Origin: Candidula unifasciata
Lineage: Eukaryota > Mollusca > Gastropoda > Stylommatophora > Geomitridae
DNA: 64,000 bases
Assembly: GCA_905116865.2 (NCBI GenBank)
Contig: CAJHNH020003132.1
Span: forward strand, 1-64,000
Direction of reading: 5' to 3'
This document shows, one piece after another, positions 34,421 to 44,679 of this stretch. The translations under genes and the position numbers were made by a program. Position 1 is the stretch's first letter; every line of letters starts with the position of its first letter. The notes below the pieces were generated by a model. The model saw only the letters and a program-made list of their open reading frames with translations. It did not search any database and was not told the origin of the DNA.

Positions 34421-36587
34421 TCAGTAACTATGTTTTCTATAATACATAAAGGATCTGCAGTCAAATAAACAACGCTTACAAAAAAGAATAGTTGGTTGTC
34501 TTATCGCTTTAGCCCATCCGCAAGGAAAGAAATATTTTAAAGTTTTATTGTGGAAAAAAATGAGTGCTAGTTAAAATATTCATCATCATAATGTGCCCTG
34601 CCAACAGGCGCAGGCGCTCATACGTCTCTGAAGAATATCGTTCAACAATTTTATTTCTGCAGACGATCATTTATCACTTCAACATATTATTGAAAGCAAC
34701 ATCAAATCATTGTTAGCATTTCGTAACAATCGCTTTTTGCACGGCAATATTTGACACAGCTGTTTACACGGCATTTTTTTTTTTTTCGCATATCGCCTTC
34801 AGTATGCAATTGTCTTATGCAAAGGCATTTGCTCTGCCATTTTCAAGATTTTTGAAAATCTTTTCTTCTAGTCATCGTCATCGTCGTCATTATCAGTATT
34901 ATCGTAAAGTTTGAGTGAAGTCTGGTGAAGTAGATGGATGTCGGCTTCAGGGACAAGATAGAGGACATTGTAGACACTTCTTGTAGAAACAATCACTAGA
35001 AATACTTGGGTGACCTTTGCATTGGAGGACTGGTCACACTTGAGCTGCCCCATGATTAGTCACGTCTATTGTGACAACATCTCTCAACATAACTAAATAT
35101 GTCATTTTGGCACTGGCAAAAAAAAAATCCCAAAAAATATCACAGAAAGACAGAAAACAGTTGGTTAGTTAGTTGCGTATCTTTTAGAGGACGCTGCAGT
35201 ACCAACACTGTATTTGTTGTCTGTTTGTAGTTTTAGTAGATAATGTTGTGTTCTGTATTTTGCTCCTGCTTTCTGTCTGAACTGTCCCCCGTCTATACCA
35301 TTGTCACAATCAACATAAAAAACGATGTCAGCTATGGAAGGATCGGGTATCCCTGAATTACAAACCGCGTTCTCAACCCACTAACCACATACGACGACTA
35401 AATATCTCAGCAGTGCAAGCGATGTCAACTTCACGAAATCATAAGAAAGCGGCCAGAATTAATCTCATCTGATCATCTGAAACATCTTCAAACAAAACTT
35501 ATGAAAGAATACACAAATTACTTATATATAAAATGTATAGCTAAAATATAAAATGCTGCAGAAGATGTCTTATAGTGCCCTATTTGCAACCAGCTACGCA
35601 ATCTCGCAAGAAGTGTAACTTAAAATTAAAATTGGAAAATGTCCACCAGTTGTTAAACGGATTCCTTCCGTCTGCAGCCGTCCCTCCATCTTGCAGGCGC
35701 GAAACATCCCCCTCTGATTGTTTCCTTGTCCAGATAAAATTGAAAATCCAATTACTCACCGACGTTCCCGTTAGCTGATGGCGTGTTAGGCTACATAAAC
35801 CTGGCTAAAGTGGAATCTAGATTTCAGTCTGCAGCCACTGGCCATTGATCGAGTCCATGGGACAGGATTGACTTTTTTGTCGATATGGTCACACAACGTT
35901 TAGGTGATTGTTGCTTCCGGTTTAGTTTTCGAAACTAAAATTTAGATTTGTTAGTTTCATGAGCTAGCATTCCAAAGAGACAGCATGCTGACTTATACAA
36001 CAATAAAATATGGGGGTGACTGCAGTCAAGCTAATACAAGGAATTCCAGGGAAAATTTGACTAAAAAAGCTTAACTTATAGAACATTGTGTATGCGTTTA
36101 GTTTCGGATGATAAGGGATTTTCTTCCGATCTTGAAGCAGTTAGGGTGTCAGTCATATTTAGTGAACTTTCTTGTGTTGTATCTTGCCTGTCGGGGTAAA
36201 TGTTCATTTCCCATCACAGAAATCGATCTCTTACGTACTTGAAAAATTTAATTTACGTTTTTTTTTTTAAATCTTTTTTTTTTTCCCATGACCTCTTTCA
36301 GTGTATTGATAAGCACTGTCGTTTTACTTTCTGGAAGCAGTCATTTATTTAAGGCTCCTTCTAGCTGTGCGCTGTTGTCACAGTCGCGGTCTTGCATAGC
36401 GACCAGTGCAGTATTTGTTGAATCAGTTTTGTGAGCTCTTCGGTCTGGCAGACATTGCGAACGCACACGATTGGTTTTGCCTTAAATTATTAAAATTAAT
36501 CGCGCGCGCAAATGCTGACTTATTGTCACAGCTGCTTCCGTCGATAATAAACTGCATTTCTCATGTCGGAATGTTTGTGTTAGCACT
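34421..36587. other. Unassigned DNA, no gene seen
   Basis: About 2.2 kb of AT-rich sequence. Several 60-78 codon frames exist but none has a recognisable domain or repeat homology in the window. Confidence 0.45.
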
Positions 36588-36660
36588 GATGGACTCTGTG
36601 TGTGTTTTTCGTTGGCACAGGAGCGGAGCAATAATGGGGTGACCAGTTTGTTGTGTGTTT
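36588..36660. repeat. Dispersed repeat R2, single-copy version of the 33-bp unit (2)
   Basis: GATGGACTCTGTGTGTG, TTCGTTGGCACAGGAGCGGA and GCAATAATGGGGTGACCAG, then TTTGTTGTG, in the same order as the left flank and first unit of the 33-bp array (6970-7040). One unit only. Confidence 0.75.
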
Positions 36661-37046
36661 GCCGTGTAAGCAATCTGCTTTTGTCTGTATTGTTTACCTC
36701 CAAGATACTTCATTAACCTCTTCAGTGGGTTCTGAACATTCTTCTAAACAATGATTGACCAGAAGCTTGCGCATAATTTCTTGCAAAACTTTACATTGTC
36801 CATGAACGACTTCCTCACAGCAGAATTGGCACTACATAACTCTTGATAGCCATGTGTGTTACCGAGGCACTTTACGAACCAAAAAAATAGAAACGCTGGG
36901 TCATATCAAGCATGTCGTAATTTGTGACTAAAAATCGATTGAATGTACCGCTGAGTTACCCATTGTGCAATGAGCTTCAATCACAAAAAACCATAGGGTG
37001 TTGCTCCTCAAACGAGAACAGTAAACACAAACTGATAACGCCGATC
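36661..37046. other. Unassigned spacer
   Basis: No supported feature. Confidence 0.4.
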
Positions 37047-37047
37047 T

Positions 37048-37450
37048 ATCTATCTATTGTCTTCTTCGCGTTTACCGGGTTGCAGCACAGTGTCGTGGTT
37101 TAAAATATTTGTTTTGTGCCTCTCGCGTGATTTGAGTGACAGTTTTCTGGATCTTCTGGCCGTATTCAGCTACTCCATCTATCCATTTTTTCCTGGGTCT
37201 TCCTCTGGCCTTTTTTCCCGACGTTCTACTGTAAAAGGCCTTATAGGCAATCTGATCCGGTTGCATTCTTACTAAATGGCCAAACCACTTCATTCTCTGT
37301 CTTTCAATATGTTCCATGCATGCTCTTGTTCCAACTTTGTCTCTAATGCTGACGTTTGTGACTCTGTCTCTTCGTGTATTGTTGGTGACTCTTTGGAAAC
37401 ATCGCATTTCACACGTAGTTATTTTTTGCATATGTGATTTGTTCATTGTC
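37048..37450 (-). pseudogene. RTE-type LINE 3' end, second copy of duplicated C-terminal region
   Basis: Minus strand frame (37446-37072): MNKSHMQKITTCEMRC, FQRVTNNTRRDRV, MKWFGHLVRMQPDQIAYKAF, KARGRPRKKWIDGV, ending KPRHCAATR and stop. The element ends in GATAGATAGAT (37048-37060, complement), a simple-repeat tail typical of RTE LINEs. Its upstream continuation lies at 38209-38265, beyond the inserted LTR. Confidence 0.85.
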
Positions 37451-38208
37451 TGTAATGAAATATAGGCAGAAAGGGGTTAAATTAACAAAGCATACATTTC
37501 AGACCATCACACGGCGTACTAATCCATCACTGTGTGAAATGACAGAAATAGGTGATTAGAAAGCCATGGCCTAGCCAGCTACGCAGAACATCTACACGAT
37601 AACCGCCATGACATCTGACAGCGAGGGATGAAACATTCGACGAGTGCCCGTGATCAAGCACATGCACTGTGACCAGCTGCAGAGATACGTTCATCCAAAC
37701 GTGACCACCAAAGACAGGTGACAGGGGAGTGATGGAGAAGGTACGCCAGAAAGAGCGGGAAAGCGGGAGAATAAAGTCAGAGCCAGGGGCTTGAGAAGTC
37801 AGTTAGCACCGGAACCGCTTGAGAGGAGAGTTAGCCACGGAACCGCTTTATAGGACAGGTTAAGGCTGAACCGCTGGAAAGACCGGTTAGGAGAAAACTA
37901 GTGCTTTACTTCGTTTAGAAGGTATATGTTAAACTTGGAGTTTAGCTAGAACAGTGGTTAAGGAACTCGTAGAGAGTCATACGAATAACCTGTATCCAGA
38001 TAATAAAGTGTTCATATACTATTGCTTATTGAATTTATGAGGCCTGTGTGACGAGAATATTGTAAATAAACCAGCTCTTGTGTAATTGATTACATCACTG
38101 GCCTTGTTCTTGAGTACGATTGAAGAGAGCTACGAACTTTTTTATTCACCCTTGGCCAAACTAGGCACATCTATTTCTTGGGGGATGTATAGGCACGACT
38201 GTGCCACA
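37451..38208 (+). mobile_element. Solo LTR of a retrotransposon, 758 bp
   Basis: Starts TGTAATGAAAT and ends GACTGTGCCACA, the canonical TG...CA ends. It is bounded by TGTC at 37447-37450 and 38209-38212, a 4-bp TSD, and interrupts the LINE exactly (the uninterrupted sequence is at 38576-38600). AATAAA signals occur on the + strand near 38003 and 38066, which suggests + orientation. Formed by recombination between two LTRs of a full element. The superfamily (Gypsy is plausible from the TSD length) is inference. Confidence 0.85.
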
Positions 38209-38265
38209 TGTCCACGTTTGGCACTGATAACATAACGTAGGGACGAAAATGCTGTTGATCATCTG
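38209..38265 (-). pseudogene. LINE fragment between solo LTR and duplication junction
   Basis: Minus strand reads QMINSIFVPTLCYQCQTWT, a repeat of RMINSIFIPTLCYQCQTWT at 38588-38650. It is the start of the second copy of the tandem-duplicated LINE segment, split from its remainder by the LTR. Confidence 0.85.
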
Positions 38266-39257
38266 TTGATTTTAGTGACAGTTTTCTGGATCTTCTGGCC
38301 GTATTCAGCTACTCCATCTATCCATTTTTTCCTGGGTCTTCCTCTGGCCTTTCTTCCCAATGTTCTACTGTAAAAGGCCTTATAGGCAATCTGATCCGGT
38401 TGCATTCTTACTAAATGGCCAAACCACTTCATTCTCTGTCTTTCAATATGTTTCATGCATCCTCTTGTTCCAACTTTGTCTCTAATGCTGACGTTTATGA
38501 CTCTGTCTCTTCGTGTATTGTTGGTGACTCTTCGGAGACATCGCATTTCACACGTAGTTATTTTTTGCATATGTGATTTGTTCATTGTCCACGTTTGGCA
38601 CTGATAACATAACGTAGGGATGAAAATGCTGTTGATCATCCGTTGTTTGGCCATTAACGAGATCTTTGGATGACGAAGAAGTGGGGCCAGTTGGTAGTTG
38701 ACTGCATTGGCTTTTTGAACTCTAGCCTGTATCTCTTTATCGAGTCATCCATCTTCTGTAAATATGCATCCTAAGTACTTGAATTCTTGAACTTGTTCTA
38801 ATTGTATGTCATTGATCTTTATGTTTACATTACTGTGTTTCTTTCCTATGGTCATTACTTCAGTTTTTGAGGTGTTTATTTTCATGTCAAATTTTGTACA
38901 GTTAGTGAGCAATGAATCAACATGTTGTAGTTTTTGTTCTTTTTCTTGTAACAAACATTGGTCATCTGCAAAGAGTAGTTCATTTATAATATCTGTGTTT
39001 TGGTTTGACTCCTGTGCAATTTTATCCATATCTGTGATGAAGAGTAGGGGCGATAGGACACATCCTTGTCGTACTCCTGATGTAATGGGGAACCAGTCTG
39101 TCATACCTTCCGTTGTTCTTACAGCGCTCTGGCTATTTTGATAGAGAGCCATTATGTTTCCCAATAATTGACCTGGTACACCATATTCTTCAAGAATGTT
39201 CCATAGTTTATTTCTGTTAACCCTGTCAAAAGCCTTCTCTTGATCAATGAATATAAG
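38259..39257 (-). pseudogene. RTE-type LINE reverse transcriptase fragment, one in-frame stop
   Basis: Minus strand, one continuous frame of about 330 codons with a single TGA at 38745-38747. Motifs in order: NLIFIDQEKAFDRVN (RT motif A), GVRQGCVLSPLLF (motif B), LLFADDQCLL (motif C with catalytic FADD), KTEVMTIGKK, FKYLGCIFTEDG, then after the stop LDKEIQARVQKAN, MINSIFIPTLCYQCQTWTM, MKWFGHLVRMQ and GRPRKKWIDGV. The stop falls where an arginine codon is expected (CGA to TGA). The 5' end is truncated at 39257, losing the endonuclease and early RT. The C-terminus stops at the duplication junction. The only RT domain with a visible catalytic core in the window. Confidence 0.9.
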
Positions 39258-39279
39258 ATTCTAGTGTTTATTTTATTTT

Positions 39280-39370
39280 AAACAGTAGTAAGAACTGTTG
39301 CTGTAGTGTAGTAATAAGAGTAGTAGAAGAAGCAGCAGCAGTAGTACCAGTTGTATTAATAGTAGTATAG
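39280..39370. repeat. Dispersed repeat R4, copy 1
   Basis: CAGTAGTAAGAACTGTTGCT, GTAGTGTAGTAATAAGAG and AGAAGAAGCAGCAGCAG match 40212-40275. About 930 bp separates the copies. Confidence 0.8.
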
Positions 39371-40205
39371 ATAACGCCGATAGGAGTCCATAATGCCATA
39401 ATACCTCCATAACATCCTCTCACCCATGAAAATCTCCAGCCATGGTTGAAAGTTTACAAATGTGCACGAACTGAGAAGGAAGACGAATGTCGAAGGAGAG
39501 AGACTAGAATTTTGCAGTTGAACAAAACAAAATGAATGTAAACCGGAAGTGGAAGAAAAAGAAAAGGAAACACTAGGGGCAGCTACCCCCCCCCACCCCC
39601 CCGCACCCCCCCCCCCCAAAAAAAAAACAGAGAAAACAATGACAAATTACAGGAATACAGAAGGCAGTTCGTGGGTGGGGGGGGGGGGGGGGGGGGATCT
39701 TGTGTCTGAGTTAATACGAAACCCATGCTTCAGAGTCATGTGGGAGAATCCTTTCATCTTTACCGACGAAAAAGCTTTACGTAAAATATATTTGACCTTG
39801 TGGAGCGCCGATTTGGCTTAAGCTCTTCTCCTTGACAACTGTTGAAAACATCTTTTGTCTGTGAGGTTAATGTCACTGAACACACGGCCATTGTGAATAT
39901 GACTTTTTATGATCTCTGCTTACTGAATGCCATGCGTTGGCTGTTGTGAGCATACGTTTCTTGTTTAGCTCACAAGAGAGACTAAGGATTGTTTACTGAC
40001 TCGTGCCCTTCTTTGAGAGACGCCCACGAATGCAAGACATTAGAGAAAGCACATCTGTTACCTGACACGTCAAACATATAGGTTAAATAAATAATACGCG
40101 GGAAAGTTCGATAATCCTGCAGTGTATAAATAGACATTTCCAGCCTTGTCAAATAGAAAGAAACAACACAGAAGAGAGCGACCGGAAATGGGTAATTGGT
40201 AGTTA
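39371..40205. other. Unassigned spacer with poly-C and poly-G tracts
   Basis: C runs at 39586-39617 followed by an A run, and a G run at 39676-39697. No gene is supported. Confidence 0.45.
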
Positions 40206-40209
40206 AATA

Positions 40210-40390
40210 ACACAGTAGTAAGAACTGTAGCTGTAGTGTAGTGATAAAAGTAATAGAAGAAGCAGCAGCAGCAGTACCAGTAGTGTTAATAGTTGTAATG
40301 ATAGCAGTAGTAGCAATAGCAGCAGCAGCGACAGGAGTAGTGGTTTTGGTGGTGGTTCTGGTGGTGGTAGTAGCGGACACGAAAAGAAAC
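40210..40390. repeat. Dispersed repeat R4, copy 2, and GTG/CAG-rich patch
   Basis: Begins like 39284 (CAGTAGTAAGAACTGTAGCT) and continues into trinucleotide-rich DNA and (AAAC)n at 40387-40410. Confidence 0.75.
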
Positions 40391-40429
40391 AAACAAACAA
40401 ACAAACAAACTAATAAGGAAGTTGAAGAA

Positions 40430-40456
40430 GAAGACGACGAAGAGGATGAGGATGAA

Positions 40457-40488
<32 letters not shown>

Positions 40489-40492
40489 GTAA

Positions 40493-40527
<35 letters not shown>

Positions 40528-40555
40528 AGAAGAAGAAGAAGAAGAAGAAGAAGAA

Positions 40556-40602
<47 letters not shown>

Positions 40603-40668
40603 AGAAGAAGAAGAAGAAGAAGAAGAAGAAGAAGAAGAACAATAAAAAGAAGAAGAAAAATAAAAAGA
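40430..40668. repeat. (GAA)n microsatellite
   Basis: GAA repeats with GAC, GAT and AGG interruptions. It follows R4 copy 2 but not copy 1. The long Lys-, Glu- or Leu-rich frames are artefacts. Confidence 0.96.
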
Positions 40669-41756
40669 AGAATTACAATTTTATTCGTATCCCAGAAATG
40701 AAATTCCAAATTTGTCTCTTACTGTACGTCAACACCCATCAGGTTACATCTCACTTTAGCAAGCACGCGTCCTAACAACCTTCATCTCTTCAGATGAATG
40801 CATCTGGGTATCTTCTCTTAACACAGGAAACAACTTTAACATTTAGTTGTTGTTTTCGTATATTTATTCTTACATTTATGTTCCTAATATTTACTTTAAA
40901 GATTCACTATGTTTGGCTATGGTTTTATTTCAACTTGAATTGATCTTCTAAGCATGAATCAATGCTATTGTATTTTATTGGGTTCATATTCAATATCCGG
41001 AATAATTTTCAATTTAATTCATGCTTATATCACAGAAATGAGACGTTGTGCAAGTTCTTTGAAAGCTGTTATCTTTAAACTCTAATGGACACGAACTTAA
41101 ACATGACACACAAAAGCTAATTTCTTTTTTTTTTTTCCAGGGTTGGGGAGTGGGAGGTATTGTTGTCAAGATTACTAGTGAGACAATTGTATGAATTTTA
41201 TTGTCCTTCTCGAAACTGAGGACAAATGGAAATTATACAAACTAAATTCACAAACACATAGAAATAGAGGCACTCAGATATACAGTTAGAAATGTACATA
41301 CATGGTGATACATGCAGATGAATAGACAGACAGACATGTAGGCAGGCAGGAAGACAGGCAGGCAAACATACTGACTGTTAGACAAACAGAGAGCGTGAGA
41401 CAGACAGACTGACACTCAGACACACACACAAACACACACACTCACAAACACACAGAGAGAAAATCAGAAATACATACATTATTATGTCCGTTTCTGTAGT
41501 CCGTTTAATTGACCACTGTTGTTGACTCCTTTGTCTACAGGACATTATTTAGTCATAACAGATACACGAGCAGTCTAACTGCATTAACAGGCACCTCACG
41601 GCAAGAAGTCATTCTTACTACACCGAACAAGTCAATTAGCCCCGACCATTACAAAGTCAGTAAGTACTCATCAGCACGTTAACCTTGTATGACATAACAG
41701 ACAAAATAGGTAAATAAATTTCAAAACAGCTTCACGATGCGCAACATAACAAATCA
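40669..41756. other. Unassigned spacer with GACA/CACA patch
   Basis: Low-complexity GACAGACA/GGCAGGCA/CACACA DNA at 41318-41462. No gene is supported. Confidence 0.45.
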
Positions 41757-41985
41757 CGTTAGGACATCTCAACATGTTAGTACATTTCACATTGTTGTTA
41801 GTACATCTCAACATGTTGTTAGTACATCTCAACATGTTGTTAGTACATCTCAACATGTTGTTAGTACATCTCAACATGTTGTTAGTACATCTCAACATGT
41901 TGTTAGTACATCTCAACATGTTGTTAGTACATCTCAACATGTTGTTAGTACATCTCAGCATGTTGTTAGTACATCTCCGGTCGTG
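41757..41985. repeat. 21-bp minisatellite, ~10 copies
   Basis: ACATCTCAACATGTTGTTAG plus one base forms the unit, repeated almost without change in the centre and diverging at both edges. Each unit holds the perfect palindrome CAACATGTTG. Period 21 gives a 7-residue repeat in every frame, so open frames on both strands are artefacts. Confidence 0.95.
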
Positions 41986-42056
41986 TTTTACATTTAAAAC
42001 TAAGTGCAGCTGCCACATTAAAACATTCAGATTAGCAATCCTTTATTATTCTAGAG

Positions 42057-42410
42057 ACCTCAGAGATGTGGTTTTACAGAAGAATGCTTAGAATACCTTA
42101 GACAGCCAAAAAGAGCAACCAAGAGGTTTTGTAAGAGGCGGGAGCCCGAAGACAACTTATCACAGACATCAGAAGGAGACAGTCATCATTTTACGGCCAT
42201 GTTATGAGAAGAGGGAAAATAGAACATGTTGTGACCACTGGAAAGATCTGTAGAAAAAGGGATAGAGGAAGACAACGAGAGAAGATGCTTGACAGTCTTG
42301 ATGCATGGCATGGAGGTGTGTCGGCACACGAACTGATAGATGCTGCAGGAGATCGCAGATTATGTATAGGCATGATCGTCTACGCCAGTTGGCAAGGCAC
42401 CTGATGATGA
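42057..42410 (+). mobile_element. 5'-truncated RTE-type LINE relic with probable TSD
   Basis: About 94% identical by eye to 27980-28330 and ends in TGATGATGA. Flanks TATTATTCTAGAG (42044-42056) and TATTGTTCTGTAG (42411-42423) match at 11 of 13 positions. Translation repeats SSFXGHVMRRGKIEHVVTTG and REKMLDSL, with at least two stops or changes (for example TGG to TAG near 42101). Confidence 0.85.
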
Positions 42411-42461
42411 TATTGTTCTGTAGCCGGATGTCAATATTTTTAAAGCTGCCGTGTTCCTAAC

Positions 42462-43604
42462 CAGGGTTGCCATATTGGCATTTTTTATGCCAGATTCCAC
42501 AAATCTGGCATATTTGAAATTGAACTGGCATAAGATAATGAACTGGCATATTTTGGCTTATTTGGGTGTTTCCTGGCAATACAGACCTACAGTTAACATC
42601 TTTATTCCAGTTTGACTTTGTTGTGATGTCCTGGTATGGACTAATGGAGATTCGCGCCATTTCTTATTGCATTTGTTGTCTTCCTAAATGGATCGTGACT
42701 TCGATTAACCAAGGCCCTCTGTAATTTGTGTTAATCTACTAGAATAAATGCGGGATATAAAACCAAAACCCACCACTGATATCAAGTGATTCAGACTGTT
42801 CAGAAACTACTTGAGGACAGAAAATAGAGAGGATATAGACGTAGTTCTATCTGTGATAGCTTTTATTTCTTCTACCAATGGCCACGTCATCTAAAAAATG
42901 GAAAGCATCTTATGACATTGCAAGTATAATAGTACCTGAAATAAAACATACCCACGGATTAAAAGATCTTTAGACGGATCAGATTCAGCATACTGTAAAC
43001 TGTCAGTGCACTTCTGCACCAAGAATTAGTAGCATATCAAATTAAGAAAAATCCGAATAACACTGGATGAAAACTCCGTCAAAAAGCCAGTCACAGCTTA
43101 TTAAAACAATGACTCCTAGGCAAAGTAATGATAAAGTTAAAGGCAGCAGAGTTGCAACTTGCTGTATGCATGACCTGCCATTGTGCAATTCACACAAATG
43201 ATCATCTAAGTGAAATCATAATAGCGCATGGTCGGGGGAGTTCATTGGAGCACATACAGTTGCATAGAATTAAATGTTCATGCCTAATTTAAAAAAAAAT
43301 TTAAAAAAACATTATATCGCCTGCACTTAGGGATGACCTTATTGATGATTTTCGGAACAAGAAAAATGCCATCATTATAGATGAGTTGCAAAAACGTAAT
43401 CCCATCTGAGAAAATGATTAAAGATTTTACATTCAAAAAGGTTTACGCTGTATCTTCCACTGGTTCCAGTAAGGATGGCAATGAAGAATTAAATCTAGAG
43501 CTTTTGATGTGAAGTAAGTACAATGTTACACATTTTTGGCATTTTCTGGCATATTTTGCGTAATGATTTGGCATAAAATGAAATTTTTTTATCTGGCAAC
43601 CCTG
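42462..43604 (+). mobile_element. hAT-type DNA transposon relic, 1143 bp
   Basis: Ends CAGGGTTGCCA and TGGCAACCCTG form a terminal inverted repeat. Flanks TTCCTAAC (42454-42461) and TTTCTAAC (43605-43612) are an 8-bp TSD with one difference. TGGCATA or its complement occurs repeatedly within 100 bp of both ends, like the subterminal repeats bound by hAT transposases. The interior holds a broken hAT transposase. Confidence 0.88.
43097..43411 (+). pseudogene. hAT transposase relic
   Basis: Reads KAAELQLAVCMTCHCAIHT, NDHLSEIIIAHGRGSS, LEHIQLHRIKCS, then after a shift RDDLIDDFRNKKNAIIIDE, then a stop. The order AEL...(A/S)I...DHL..LI then (L)RTKC then DL..D.....(F/I)S(L/I)IIDE is the N-terminal catalytic region of ZBED/FAM200-like hAT transposases, the last Asp being the first catalytic acidic residue. 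Broken by frameshifts and stops; the C-terminal half is deleted. Confidence 0.7.
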
Positions 43605-43699
43605 TTTCTAACGTAAGTCTTGAAGAGTTTCAGTCCTTGAAGGCTGGTTCTGTCATTGCAATATAAAGTAGAAGCAGACAGCGTGATATCAAACATATC

Positions 43700-43800
43700 A
43701 CCCACTGAGTTCATCATCATCATCATTATGTTCATTATCTTCATCATCATTATCTTCATCATCATTAATACCAAGGTAGCAGGTGCCCTTTACGGAATGT
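43700..43800 (-). mobile_element. RTE-type LINE 3' tail (TGATGA complement)
   Basis: TCATCATCATCATCATTATG and further TCATCAT words, then AGCAGGTGCCCTTTACGG, parallel ATCATCATCATCATGTAGCA plus GGTCCTTTGCAG at 59771-59800. Probably the 3' end of the same family as 59765-60070. Confidence 0.55.
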
Positions 43801-43831
43801 GTCTCTCCCTCTTCCCCTCTCTCGCTCTCTT

Positions 43832-43907
<76 letters not shown>
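43801..43907. repeat. (CT)n microsatellite
   Basis: CT repeats, pure from about 43838 to 43906, inserted in or grown within an RTE-type LINE relic. Confidence 0.95.
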
Positions 43908-43910
<3 letters not shown>

Positions 43911-43939
43911 TTACGGCATGCCAGGAAGCCTCTTGGATT

Positions 43940-44045
43940 CAACGTTCCCGCCTCATAAACTTCAGTGCCCAGGTGTCCTTGCTATCCTGTGTGAAAAATC
44001 AGGCTGGTCGACCCTCGCCTCTCCTTCCAGAATAAACAAATATCC
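43940..44045 (-). pseudogene. RTE-type LINE C-terminal relic
   Basis: Minus strand contains SGRRGEGRPA and frameshifted pieces paralleling PGRRGRGPPTRRWAQDI at 59.9 kb; at DNA level CGCCTCAT, CTTC, TATCCTGTG and CCTCTCCTTCC recur in the same order. The frame extends upstream to 44298 but that part is unrecognised. Confidence 0.5.
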
Positions 44046-44507
44046 TCGAATATTGTTCTCTCCACTCTATGGTGTTTAACGTGGTCGAGGTTTTAAAGTT
44101 TACCAGAAAAATTCTGCTCTCGAGCCAGTACCCCTCAGCAGTATTCAGTTTTTGCAAAATGTCAGAAATGTTCCTTCTTATGTCTATGTCTAATACACGA
44201 GGGTCAGACCGTTTTAAAGGTAATAAGCCATTTGTAGCTCGCCTGCCAGGCATCACTTTAGCATTAAAAAACCTCTTAGGGTCGAACCTAGTTGCCAAAG
44301 CAAGAATAGAGATTAACAGAGCTTTGCCTTATATCACATCATTGTTCCAGTATTTAATAATCCTTAAACTCCACAGTACTCTAATTTGACTTACAACACC
44401 GTTAATCAAACTGCATGGGAAACATTTAGGCTTTACTGCCAAAGCTGTGTGCTAAAAGAGAGAACTTCACTCCTGGTTTAAAATGGTATTGCTTCTTTTT
44501 CTTATAA

Positions 44508-44655
44508 CCCATACTGCGTGACATTGGTAGTTATGTCTATCCACAATCTTCTGTCTCGTGTACTTTCAATCATTTCTGACACAGATGATCTTCCATGCAA
44601 CGACGTCAAGCTGTCCAGCATCTCGTCTCTCTCGGTCTCCCTCTGCCTATCTTCC
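44508..44655 (-). pseudogene. RTE-type LINE C-terminal relic
   Basis: Minus strand reads RDEMLDSLTSLHGRSSVSEM then IESTRDRRLWIDITTNVTQY, paralleling REKMLDSLVAWHGGVSAHEL and GDRGLWRGMIAHASRQ of the RTE copy at 28.2 kb. A sister fragment in the same orientation lies at 48905-49060, on the other side of the 41-bp array. Confidence 0.75.
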
Positions 44656-44679
44656 CCTAAACTTTCCCACGGGTACGCT

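Noticed and set aside
35340..35400. Possible tRNA-like SINE head on the minus strand
   Set aside because: A-box-like TGTGGTTAGTGGG is present but no convincing B box at the right spacing and no second copy.
43999..44298. 99-residue minus-strand frame as a gene
   Set aside because: Its C-terminal GRRGEGRPA belongs to a LINE relic and the upstream part is unrecognised and probably fortuitous.
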